A stretch of 64,000 nt of DNA from positions 1 to 64,000 of the forward strand of contig NZ_VIWW01000002.1 in the NCBI RefSeq assembly GCF_007829885.1, given 5' to 3'. A model generated the notes under the pieces. That model was given only the letters and a program-made list of their open reading frames with translations, made no database searches and was not told where the DNA came from. Position numbers and translations under genes: made by a program. Positions 1-7,537 of this stretch are shown in pieces; position 1 is the first letter of the stretch, and each line of letters begins with the position of its first letter. The DNA comes from Streptomyces brevispora (GTDB lineage Bacteria; Actinomycetota; Actinomycetes; Streptomycetales; Streptomycetaceae).

Positions 1-197
1 ATGCCCAGCTGCGCCGCGGCGAGCAGTGCCGAGACATGTTCGAGTCCCCAGATGACGCTGCGTGCGCGCCGGTTCCCGTTCTCCGCCTGCGGTTCGATCT
101 GGCTGCGCCGTACGGAGATCAGAGCGAACTCCGCACCGACGAAGAAGGCGTTCACGACCAGTGTCATCAGGCCGATGAAGAGCTGTACGGCGGTCAT
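1..197 (-). CDS. CNNM/CorC-family membrane protein, N-terminal part (cut by window edge)
   Basis: Only the first 65 residues or so are inside the window; the rest lies beyond base 1. The visible part begins with a hydrophobic helix followed by an acidic/arginine stretch (GAEFALISVRRSQIE), the hallmark of the DUF21/CNNM transmembrane domain found in CorC/HlyC-type proteins that are linked to divalent cation efflux. Its ATG overlaps the stop of the upstream gene by four bases (ATGA), so the two are probably translationally coupled and may work as a pair. CBS and CorC_HlyC domains are expected in the missing part but cannot be seen. Confidence 0.85.
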   Translation of the reverse strand, partial: MTAVQLFIGLMTLVVNAFFVGAEFALISVRRSQIEPQAENGNRRARSVIWGLEHVSALLAAAQLG

Positions 198-1531
198 CGC
201 TCGTCCTCCGGCAACTCGTCGGAGCCAGGCAGCGGCGCGTGCAGCAGTGCCCGCGCGGCACGGCGCCCGGAGGCGTCCACCACGTCGAGCCGCCAGCCGG
301 CGAACTCGACCGAGTCGCCCACCACGGGGATCCGGCCCATCTCCGAGGCGATCAGCCCGGCAAGCGTCTCGTACGGTCCGTCCGGCACTCTCAGTCCGAT
401 CCTCTCCAGCTGGTCGGTCCGGGCCGCGCCGTCGGCCGACCACAGGGTGCGGCCGTCGGCGTCCTCACCGGCCGGTGCGAGGTCCGGCGTCTCGTGCGGG
501 TCGTGCTCGTCTCGCACCTCGCCGACGACCTCCTCGACGATGTCCTCCAGCGTCACGACGCCCGCCGTGCCGCCGTACTCGTCGATGACGACGGCCATGG
601 CGAGCTTGCCGGAGAGCCGGTCCAGCAACCGGTCCACGGTCAGTGTCTCCGGTACGAGCAGTGGCTCGCGCAGCAGGTCGGCGACCCGCTTACGGGGCCG
701 CAGTTCGGCGGGGATCGCCAGCACGTCCTTGATGTGGGCGACGCCGACGACGGTGTCGAGGCTGCCCCGGTACACGGGGAACCGGGACAGTCCCGTCGCC
801 CGCGTGGCGTTGGCGACGTCCTCCGCGGTGGCCCGTATCTCCAGTGCCGTGACCTGGACCCGCGGGGTCATCACGTTCTCCGCGGTGAGCTCCGACAGAT
901 TGAGTGTGCGAACGAAGAGTTCGGCGGTGTCCGCCTCCAGGGCGCCCACCTTGGCGGAGTGCCGGGCCAGCGCCACCAGCTCCTGAGGACTGCGGGCCGA
1001 CGCCAGCTCCTCGGCGGGTTCGAGCCCGAAACGGCGCACGATCCGGTTGGCCGTGTTGTTGAGGTGGCTGATGAAGGGCCGGAAGAGGGCCGTGAAGGCC
1101 CGCTGCGGGGTAGCCACGGTCTTCGCCACCGCGAGCGGCGATGAGATCGCCCAGTTCTTCGGGACGAGCTCGCCGACGACCATCAGGAACACGGTGGACA
1201 GCGCCGTACCGATGACGAGGGCCACGGACGACGCCACGCTGGGCGACAGCCCGAGGGCCTCGATCGGTCCGCGGATCAGTTTCGCGATGGAGGATTCGGA
1301 GAGCATGCCGACCACCAGATTGGTGACGGTGATGCCCAGCTGGGCCCCGGAGAGCTGGAAGGTGAGGCTGCGTACCGCCTTCATGGCGCTCGCGGCGCCA
1401 CGTTCCCCCTGCTCCACGGCCCGTTCGAGCTGGCCGCGTTCGACTGTGGTCAGGGAGAACTCCGCTGCGACGAAGGCGCCGCAGGCAAGCGACAGCAGCA
1501 CCGCCACGAGCAGCAGAAGCACTTCGATCAT
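194..1531 (-). CDS. CNNM/CorC-family (hemolysin-like) membrane protein with CBS pair
   Basis: The 445-residue protein has an N-terminal DUF21/CNNM membrane domain (about residues 1-190, several hydrophobic helices, opening with AAEFSLTTVERGQLE). A CBS domain pair follows (about 205-335, including the VVIDEYGGTAGVVTLEDIVE signature) and a C-terminal CorC_HlyC domain (about 350-435). Family members are thought to export or sense Mg2+/Co2+; the old name hemolysin is misleading. It is the first gene of a two-gene unit with the paralogue that starts at 197 (ATGA overlap). Length and domain order are normal for the family. The metal transported cannot be told from sequence. Confidence 0.92.
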   Translation of the reverse strand: MIEVLLLLVAVLLSLACGAFVAAEFSLTTVERGQLERAVEQGERGAASAMKAVRSLTFQLSGAQLGITVTNLVVGMLSESSIAKLIRGPIEALGLSPSVASSVALVIGTALSTVFLMVVGELVPKNWAISSPLAVAKTVATPQRAFTALFRPFISHLNNTANRIVRRFGLEPAEELASARSPQELVALARHSAKVGALEADTAELFVRTLNLSELTAENVMTPRVQVTALEIRATAEDVANATRATGLSRFPVYRGSLDTVVGVAHIKDVLAIPAELRPRKRVADLLREPLLVPETLTVDRLLDRLSGKLAMAVVIDEYGGTAGVVTLEDIVEEVVGEVRDEHDPHETPDLAPAGEDADGRTLWSADGAARTDQLERIGLRVPDGPYETLAGLIASEMGRIPVVGDSVEFAGWRLDVVDASGRRAARALLHAPLPGSDELPEDER

Positions 1532-1804
1532 CGGTTCACCTCCGTCCCATGATCGAGCAGGGACAGGGGGATCGCTCGGTGTCGGCGATATCGGCTACTG
1601 GGAGGCTCGCCCATGGGCGGACGCTCACACCTTTCGTCAGGATCGGCAGGGGGAACACCTATGGTAAAGGATCAGCAAAGTCACTCGCAGCTCCACCCGC
1701 CGGTACCCCTATTCCCCGGCTATTTCATCAGGCGTACGCGGGCCGCAGGGGCCGGAGCCGTCATCGGCGGCTGCCGCGCGTCACTCGCCCTCGCCTCTGA
1801 CCCC

Positions 1805-2230
1805 TCACCCCCGCAGCGGCTTCACCCAGCGCCGCCAGTGGTCCTCGCGGTGGTAGCCGGACGCGGCCCAGGTGTGGTGCGCGCGCTCGTTGGCCTCCAG
1901 GACCATGGCATCGGCGCGTCGTCCGCCGAGCGCGGTGAACCGCTGTTCCGCCGCTTCCATCAGCGCGGTGGCGATGCCTTGCCGGCGGCACCCCGGGGCA
2001 ACGGCCAGTCGGTAGGCGGAGCACCGCCACCCGTCGAAACCGGCGATGACGGTGCCGACCATTACCCCGTCACGCTCCGCGAGGAGCAGGGCTTCCGGGT
2101 CGCGTGCGACGAGCCGTCCCACCCCGTCGCGGTCGTCACTGATGCTTGTACCTTCAGCCGCCGTGCGCCAGAACCGCAGCACGGCGTCGATATCGGTGGG
2201 GGCGGCGCAACGGATATGGAGATCACTCAT
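1805..2230 (-). CDS. GNAT-family N-acetyltransferase
   Basis: This is a 141-residue single-domain GNAT enzyme that would transfer an acetyl group from acetyl-CoA to an amine. The acetyl-CoA loop is visible as VAPGCRRQGIATALM, about two thirds along, followed by the helix-strand C-terminal half (AHHTWAASGYHRE). The ATG at 2230 (MSDLHIRC) is preferred over an in-frame TTG twelve bases upstream. It stands alone between the membrane-protein pair and the P450, with short non-coding gaps on both sides. The substrate is not predictable. Confidence 0.88.
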   Translation of the reverse strand: MSDLHIRCAAPTDIDAVLRFWRTAAEGTSISDDRDGVGRLVARDPEALLLAERDGVMVGTVIAGFDGWRCSAYRLAVAPGCRRQGIATALMEAAEQRFTALGGRRADAMVLEANERAHHTWAASGYHREDHWRRWVKPLRG

Positions 2231-2344
2231 CGGCTGAGCCAAGCAGAACGCCGCTCCGCACGGCGAACGAATTCTCCCCGATCAAGGGATCACGGGATCA
2301 GGCGATCGGGCGATCCCGTGTCACGAGTGTGCTCCTGCACCGCC

Positions 2345-3637
2345 TCAGCGCAGATGCACCGGCAGCGACTCGATGCCGTAGACGATCGACAGCTTGCGGA
2401 AGGTGAGATCCTGCGGCGGTACCGCGAGCCGCATGCCGGGAAACCGCCGGGTCAGGGCCGGATAGGCCGAGCGCAGTTCCATGCGCGCCAGCTCGGCCCC
2501 GATGCAGCGGTGGATGCCATGGCCGAAGGCGAGATGCCCTGCCGGGGTGGTGCGGTGCGGGTCGAAGCGGCCGTCGTCCTGGACGTACGACGGGTCCCGG
2601 TTGGCGCCGCTCAGGGAGCAGAGCACCATGTCACCGCGCGGAATGACCACCCCGGCTATCTCGATGTCCTGACGGGCGAACCGGGGGAAGGCGAGCTGCA
2701 CGGCGGAGAGGTAGCGCAACGCCTCTTCGACGAACGGCACGGTCATGGTGTCGTCCGTACGCAGCCGAGCGAGGACGTCCTCGTTCCGCAGCAGCACGAG
2801 GGAGCCGAGCGCGATGGTGCTGGCCGTGGTCTCGAATCCGCCGGTGAGTACGCCGTCGGCGAGGCCCGCGAGTTCCTCGTCGTCGACGCTGTCGCCGTGC
2901 TCCCGCACGATCATGCCGAGCAGGCCGTCCCCCGGCTTCGCCCGCTGCGCCCTGACCACCTCCCTGAAGTAGTCCAGGGACGCGGACATCGCGCCGAAGG
3001 GCGCGGTCGTTCCGCCGAAGAGGTCGAAGCGGTCCATGGCCAACTGCTGGAAGTCGTCGCGGTCCTCGTACGGCACGCCGAGCAGTTCGCAGATCGTGAG
3101 GGAGGGGATGGGCAGCGCGAACGCGTGCACCAGGTCGACCGGGCCCCGCACGGCCTCCATCGCGTCGAGGCGTTCCTCGACGATGGCATCGATCCTGGGA
3201 GCCAGACGACGGAGCCGGCGCATCGTGAACTCAGGGGTGAGGATGCGGCGCAGCCGTGTGTGCACGGGCGGGTCGCTGAACCCCAGTCCGCCGGGGCTCT
3301 GCTCGGCATTGATCCCGGCGTTCGTGGCGAGATGGGCGAAGTCCGTGCTGAATCCTTCGGCGGAGCCGAGTACGGCCTTGGATTCCTCGTAGCCGGTGAC
3401 CACCCAGGCGTCCATCCCGAACGGCAGCGAGACCCTGGACACCGGCGCGCTCACCCGGGCGTCGGCCAGTTGCCGCACCGGATCCAGACCGTCCCTGCGC
3501 AGCAACATCAGCAGATCCTCGGGCAGCAGCCTGATCGTGGAGGACCCGATCCCGTGCTTCTGAATCCTGGCCAGGTAGCTGCGACCGAATCTGGCGGTGA
3601 TACGAGAACGGATCGTCGTACTCAATGTGCACTCCAT
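2345..3637 (-). CDS. Cytochrome P450
   Basis: A 430-residue soluble class I bacterial P450. Numbering from the ATG at 3637: the I-helix oxygen-activation motif is degenerate as GGFETT (267-272), the K-helix ExxR is E305-R308, and the heme-binding loop is FGHGIHRCIG (371-380) with Cys378 as thiolate ligand. An in-frame GTG lies 36 bases upstream and could be used instead. No ferredoxin or ferredoxin reductase gene is adjacent, so it must borrow redox partners encoded elsewhere. No biosynthetic genes flank it. Substrate unknown; Streptomyces P450s of this type usually hydroxylate small lipophilic molecules. Confidence 0.95.
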   Translation of the reverse strand: MECTLSTTIRSRITARFGRSYLARIQKHGIGSSTIRLLPEDLLMLLRRDGLDPVRQLADARVSAPVSRVSLPFGMDAWVVTGYEESKAVLGSAEGFSTDFAHLATNAGINAEQSPGGLGFSDPPVHTRLRRILTPEFTMRRLRRLAPRIDAIVEERLDAMEAVRGPVDLVHAFALPIPSLTICELLGVPYEDRDDFQQLAMDRFDLFGGTTAPFGAMSASLDYFREVVRAQRAKPGDGLLGMIVREHGDSVDDEELAGLADGVLTGGFETTASTIALGSLVLLRNEDVLARLRTDDTMTVPFVEEALRYLSAVQLAFPRFARQDIEIAGVVIPRGDMVLCSLSGANRDPSYVQDDGRFDPHRTTPAGHLAFGHGIHRCIGAELARMELRSAYPALTRRFPGMRLAVPPQDLTFRKLSIVYGIESLPVHLR

Positions 3638-3956
3638 GAGTCGTCGCGAGATCTGGACGGTTGGCACGCACACGACGCCGGGAATCGGCCGACCGCGCTG
3701 ATGTCGCCTGCCTGACCAGGAATTATGACTACTTGTTCGGACGAGGGGGCACTCGGGTGCGATATCCGTCGGTCATCTTCGACCGTAGGCGCGCGGGGGC
3801 GCCGACGGTCGTGCCCGGCGGGCTGCGGAGATGTGGGGCATGCGGCCTGCGCCGTTGCGCCGGGCGGCTGCGATACGGCGCCCCGCGGCGCGGCCCGGAG
3901 GACTGGGATCCGCCTTCGGCCCGCGCTCGTCAGCGGTCGTCTGCGGCCGGCTCCCC
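3638..3956. other. Non-coding gap between the P450 and the toxin-antitoxin pair
   Basis: About 320 bases separate the divergent P450 and ribbon-helix-helix genes. No protein of recognisable family, RNA gene or strong hairpin was seen. It must hold the P450 promoter, which I could not place with confidence. Confidence 0.4.
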
Positions 3957-3992
3957 TTGCCGATGCTAGCGGTCCCGCGCTAGCGTGATGGG
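3957..3992 (+). promoter_or_regulatory. Probable leaderless promoter with paired GCTAGC operator
   Basis: A -35-like TTGCCG (3957-3962) and -10-like TAGCGT (3981-3986) are separated by 18 bases. The predicted transcription start falls on the GTG start codon at 3993, so the transcript would be leaderless. Two copies of the palindrome GCTAGC (3965-3970 and 3979-3984), spaced 14 bases centre to centre, sit in the spacer and on the -10. That is the arrangement expected for autorepression by the ribbon-helix-helix antitoxin encoded immediately downstream. This is inference from the sequence only. Confidence 0.55.
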
Positions 3993-4220
3993 GTGCCCAA
4001 GACTCAGCTGAACGTTCGAGTGGACGAGGCCACCGCCGAGGCCGCGCGACAGCGCGCGCTCCAGAGGGGGATGAGCGTGAACCGCTACATAGAGGAGCTT
4101 GTCAGACAGGATGCGGGCGAGGTCGGACACACCTTCGTCGAAGCAGCCGCCGACTTCATGAAGCAGTACGAATCGGTGTTCGCCGAGGAGTTCGGCCCGG
4201 AGCGCAAAGGCACCCGTTGA
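3993..4220 (+). CDS. Ribbon-helix-helix antitoxin/repressor
   Basis: A 75-residue protein beginning at a GTG. Residues 1-40 form a ribbon-helix-helix DNA-binding fold (QLNVRVDEATAEAARQRALQ, then GMSVNRYIEELV), as in Arc/CopG-type antitoxins. The acidic/aromatic tail (FMKQYESVFAEEFGPE) is the part that would wrap the toxin. Its stop codon overlaps the TTG start of the next gene (TTGA), typical of a toxin-antitoxin operon. It probably represses its own promoter through the two GCTAGC sites just upstream and neutralises the Fic-like partner. Confidence 0.85.
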   Translation: MPKTQLNVRVDEATAEAARQRALQRGMSVNRYIEELVRQDAGEVGHTFVEAAADFMKQYESVFAEEFGPERKGTR

Positions 4221-4588
4221 ACCTCCGGATCCATCTTTCCTGGCTGCTCATGGTCGCGGAGCACAAGACGCCCGGCGACCCTCAGGTCACCGACTGGGGC
4301 GCGCTCGTCGCCGCCGTCGCCCGGCACGAGGCGGAGATCTTCGGCAGCCCCGTCTACAGCGACCCGCACTCCAGGGCCGCGGCACTCCTGCAACTGCTGC
4401 TGCACGTGCCCGCGCTGGAGCGCTCCAACGCGATGTTCGCCTCAGCCGTGGCATACGGCTATCTCGTCGCGTCGGGGCTGAAGGTCATCACCTCGCCCGA
4501 ACAGGTGCGCGACCTGGCACTGCTGGTCAAGGAGGGCAAGGCGGACGTCCGCGCCATCGCCGACGAACTGCGCCAGTGGAGCCTGTGA
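4217..4588 (+). CDS. Fic/Doc-like toxin-component protein with degenerate active site
   Basis: A 123-residue protein starting at TTG inside the antitoxin stop codon. Its size and helical pattern match Doc-type toxins, which phosphorylate EF-Tu, and similar Streptomyces proteins are, from memory, annotated as the toxin component of Fic-family systems. The motif region reads HVPALERSNAMFASAVAYGYL. Aligned with the Doc pattern HxFxD(A/G)NKR, the Asn and downstream helix fit, but the catalytic His position is occupied by Pro (a His lies two residues earlier) and the substrate-binding Lys-Arg is Ala-Met. Either the enzyme is inactive or it uses another chemistry. The family assignment is moderate; the operon logic is strong. 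Confidence 0.65.
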   Translation: MNLRIHLSWLLMVAEHKTPGDPQVTDWGALVAAVARHEAEIFGSPVYSDPHSRAAALLQLLLHVPALERSNAMFASAVAYGYLVASGLKVITSPEQVRDLALLVKEGKADVRAIADELRQWSL

Positions 4589-4678
4589 CGGGCTGACCGC
4601 ACCCCCGACGGCAAAAGGGCCGGGGCCGGACGCCTGGGCCCGCGCCCCGGCAGGGACGCGCCGGACGCCCCCGCGCGG

Positions 4679-5377
4679 TCACCTGCGCGGGGGCCGCCCC
4701 GGCTCAGCCGCGGTCGGCCGTCGCGCCACGCCCAGTACACAGGCGGACGTGGGAAGCCGGACACCGCCCTCGGGAATGCGGATGCCCCGCTGCCTCTCCA
4801 CCACGAACCCGGCTGCCTCGATCGCGGCCCGCGCATCGCGCGACGTGTGACAGCCACCGGTCAGCAGCGGCCAGAACGTCCGGTCCAGCACCCGCTGCGT
4901 GGCGGCCATGGCCCTGTCGTCGGCCCGCACGTGTTCGAAGAAGCGCAACTCGCCGCCCGGCCGCAGAACCCGTCGGATCTCCGAGAGCGACCGCCGCACA
5001 TCCCGTACGGTGCACAGCACCAGTGAGACTACGGCGGCGTCGAACGTCTCGTCCCTCACCGGGAGCGCCTCCGCCGTACCCGGCACGACATCCACCGGAA
5101 TCCCGGCGCCGAGTGCTGCCCGTTCCGCCAGTTGCCGCAGCGTGCGCTCCGGTTCGATCGCCACCACCTCGGACACCGCCGTCGGGTAATGGCCGAAGTT
5201 GAGACCGTTGCCCGCCCCGACCTCGATCACCCGGCCCGAGAGCCCCGACAGCAGTTCCGCCCGCACCGCGGCGATGCCCGCCGTGGTATCCGCGGCCACA
5301 CTCATCCGGGCGTAGTAGCGGGCGAAGACGGGGTGATGCACCGCGTCTTTGGGAACCTTCGTGTTCCGCAACCGCAT
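4679..5377 (-). CDS. Class I SAM-dependent methyltransferase (UbiE/COQ5-like)
   Basis: A 232-residue Rossmann methyltransferase. Motif I is VIEVGAGNGLNFGHY (about 50-64), motif II IEPE, motif III near GTAEALPVRDETFDAAV, and the post-motif strand is RRVLRPGGELRFFEHV. This arrangement is that of small-molecule methyltransferases (Methyltransf_11). A good ribosome site (GAGGAGG) lies seven bases before the ATG. It is read in the same direction as the biotin genes but is separated from bioD by 164 bases, so it may be transcribed separately. Substrate unknown. Confidence 0.9.
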   Translation of the reverse strand: MRLRNTKVPKDAVHHPVFARYYARMSVAADTTAGIAAVRAELLSGLSGRVIEVGAGNGLNFGHYPTAVSEVVAIEPERTLRQLAERAALGAGIPVDVVPGTAEALPVRDETFDAAVVSLVLCTVRDVRRSLSEIRRVLRPGGELRFFEHVRADDRAMAATQRVLDRTFWPLLTGGCHTSRDARAAIEAAGFVVERQRGIRIPEGGVRLPTSACVLGVARRPTAAEPGRPPRR

Positions 5378-5541
5378 GACGGACCTCCTCGACGGGGCCG
5401 GCGAGCGGGAGCCGGGGCGCCGGGTGCGCCCGGCCCGGTCCGCTCGACCGATCAGGTTCGGCCACCCCGATTCTGCCCCGTCCCGCCCGGCCCGGGCGCT
5501 CCACCCGGGGGCCGGCCCGCGTCCCGCTCAGTCCGTCCCGG

Positions 5542-6231
5542 TCAGCCCGGCGGGCGGACCCCGCCCAGTTGTGCGGTCAGCCAACTCCCCGCCCGGGCAC
5601 GGAAGTCCGCGGGGCTCAGGTATCCCGCACCCGCCGGGATCACACCGAGCAGCGGTGCCCCCGCGGCCACCGGGAGATCCGTCAGATTGCAGCGCTCCGC
5701 CAGATCCGGTTCGGCGGGCATGCTGCCGACCACCACGCCCAGGCAGTCGAGTCCTCGGGCGCGCAGTGCCTCCGAGGTCAGCGCCGTGGAGTTGAGCGTG
5801 CCGAGCCCGGCGGGCGCCACTACCAGGACCGGCGCCGACAGCAGCCGTGCCGCGTCCGCCAGGGTGGACCCGTCGTCGTCGAACCGTACGAGCAGCCCGC
5901 CCGCGCCCTCGACCAGGACGAGATCGTGCTCGGCCGCCAGTTTCTCGGCCGCCTCGACGATCTCGTACGGGCGTACCGGCGCGAGCCCGGCCCGTCTGGC
6001 GGCCGTGGCGGGCGCCAACGGCTCGGGGAAACGAGCCAGTTCGACCGCCGTCACATGGCTGCCCGCCAGCCGCGCCACCTCTGCGGCGTCACCCGGCTCA
6101 CCGGGTGCCAGACCCGTCTGCGCCGGTTTGAGCACCGCTACCCGACGGCCCGCCCAAGCCGCCGCCACGGCCGCGGTCACGATCGTCTTACCGATCTCCG
6201 TGCCCGTACCCGTCACCACCAGAACACTCAT
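5542..6231 (-). CDS. bioD: Dethiobiotin synthetase BioD
   Basis: This enzyme closes the ureido ring of dethiobiotin from 7,8-diaminopelargonic acid, CO2 and ATP. The 229-residue protein starts at MSVLVVTGTGTEIGKT, the diagnostic BioD P-loop (residues 8-16), and retains VLKPAQTG and the VEGAGGLLVRF segment. The ATG at 6231 lies one base after the bioA stop, supporting coupled translation. An in-frame codon 33 bases upstream is rejected because it lies within bioA and precedes the conserved N-terminus. It is the last gene of the bioB-bioA-bioD unit. Confidence 0.97.
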   Translation of the reverse strand: MSVLVVTGTGTEIGKTIVTAAVAAAWAGRRVAVLKPAQTGLAPGEPGDAAEVARLAGSHVTAVELARFPEPLAPATAARRAGLAPVRPYEIVEAAEKLAAEHDLVLVEGAGGLLVRFDDDGSTLADAARLLSAPVLVVAPAGLGTLNSTALTSEALRARGLDCLGVVVGSMPAEPDLAERCNLTDLPVAAGAPLLGVIPAGAGYLSPADFRARAGSWLTAQLGGVRPPG

Positions 6232-6232
6232 C

Positions 6233-7537
6233 TCAGCCCTCCCGCGCTGCCGCGCACACCGCACGGCAGATCCGTGCCACGTCGTCGTCCCCGGTCACAT
6301 ACGGCGGCATGGTGTAGACGAGATCGCGGAACGGCCGCAGCCACACGCCCTCGCGCACCGCCGCCCGGGTCGCCGCCGCCATGTCCACCTCGTGATCGAG
6401 CTGTACGACGCCGATGGCACCGAGCACCCGTACGTCCCGGACTCCGGGCAGTCCGGACGCCGCGGCCAGACCGTCGCGCAGACCGGCTTCGATCCGCTTG
6501 ATCTCCTGTTCCCAGTCCTGACCGAGCAGCAGGTCGACGGAGGCGCATGCGACCGCAGAGGCGAGCGGATTGCCCATGAACGTCGGGCCGTGGGCGAGTA
6601 CCGGTACCTCGCCGCGCGAGATCCCCTCGGCGACCGCGGTCGTGCACAGCGTCGCGGCCATCGTCAGATAGCCGCCGGTCAGGGCCTTGCCCACGCACAT
6701 CACATCGGGTGAGACCCCGGCGTGTTCCGCGGCGAAGAGCTTGCCCGTACGGCCGAATCCCGTGGCGATCTCGTCGAACACCAGCAGCACGCCGTGCGCG
6801 TCACACGCCTCGCGCAGCACGCGCAGGTAGCCGGGTGAGTGGAACCGCATCCCGCCGGCCCCCTGTACCACCGGTTCGACGATCACCGCGGCCAGCTCAT
6901 CGGCATGGTGCGCGATCAGTTCCCGCAGATGCGCCGCGTACGCGGCGTCCGGCTCCATGCCGAAGCCGGCCGGGGGCTCGTCCGCGAAGACCTGTTGCGG
7001 CAGCGCACCCGACCACAGCTCGTGCATGCCGCCCTCGGGGTCGCACACGGACATGGGCTGCCAGGTGTCCCCGTGATAGCCCCCTCGCCAGGTCAGCAGG
7101 CGCTGCTTGGCGGGCCGGCCGGCCGAACACCAGTACTGCAGGCACATCTTCACGGCGACCTCGACCGAGACCGAGCCGGAATCGGCGAGGAAGACGTGTT
7201 GCAACGGTTCCGGGGTGATCTCGACCAGCCGGGCCGCCAGCCGGACGGCGGGCTCATGGGTGAGCCCGCCGAACATCACGTGGCTCATCCGGTCCAGCTG
7301 GCCGCGGGCGGCCTCATTGAGCACCGGATGGTTGTAGCCGTGCACGGCCGACCACCAGGACGACATGCCGTCGACCAACTCGTTCTGCCCGTGGGCCGGT
7401 TCGGCGAGCCGGAGCCGTACCCCGGACGCGGACTCCACTACCAGCGGTTCCTGCCGGCCCGGCATCGGGCCGTACGGGTGCCAGACGTGGGCCCGGTCCA
7501 GGGCGCGCAGATCCGCGGGGGAGAGCGGCTCAGGCAT
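6233..7537 (-). CDS. bioA: Adenosylmethionine-8-amino-7-oxononanoate aminotransferase BioA
   Basis: A 434-residue class III PLP aminotransferase that makes 7,8-diaminopelargonate using S-adenosylmethionine as amino donor. Visible features are the BioA N-terminus HVWHPYGPM, the MSSWWSAVHGYNHP segment, FDEIATGFGRTG, and the PLP lysine in VGKALTGGYL. The start at 7537 (MPEPLSPADL) overlaps the end of bioB by eight bases. Longer upstream reading in this frame lies inside bioB and is not real. Central gene of the bioBAD operon. Confidence 0.97.
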   Translation of the reverse strand: MPEPLSPADLRALDRAHVWHPYGPMPGRQEPLVVESASGVRLRLAEPAHGQNELVDGMSSWWSAVHGYNHPVLNEAARGQLDRMSHVMFGGLTHEPAVRLAARLVEITPEPLQHVFLADSGSVSVEVAVKMCLQYWCSAGRPAKQRLLTWRGGYHGDTWQPMSVCDPEGGMHELWSGALPQQVFADEPPAGFGMEPDAAYAAHLRELIAHHADELAAVIVEPVVQGAGGMRFHSPGYLRVLREACDAHGVLLVFDEIATGFGRTGKLFAAEHAGVSPDVMCVGKALTGGYLTMAATLCTTAVAEGISRGEVPVLAHGPTFMGNPLASAVACASVDLLLGQDWEQEIKRIEAGLRDGLAAASGLPGVRDVRVLGAIGVVQLDHEVDMAAATRAAVREGVWLRPFRDLVYTMPPYVTGDDDVARICRAVCAAAREG

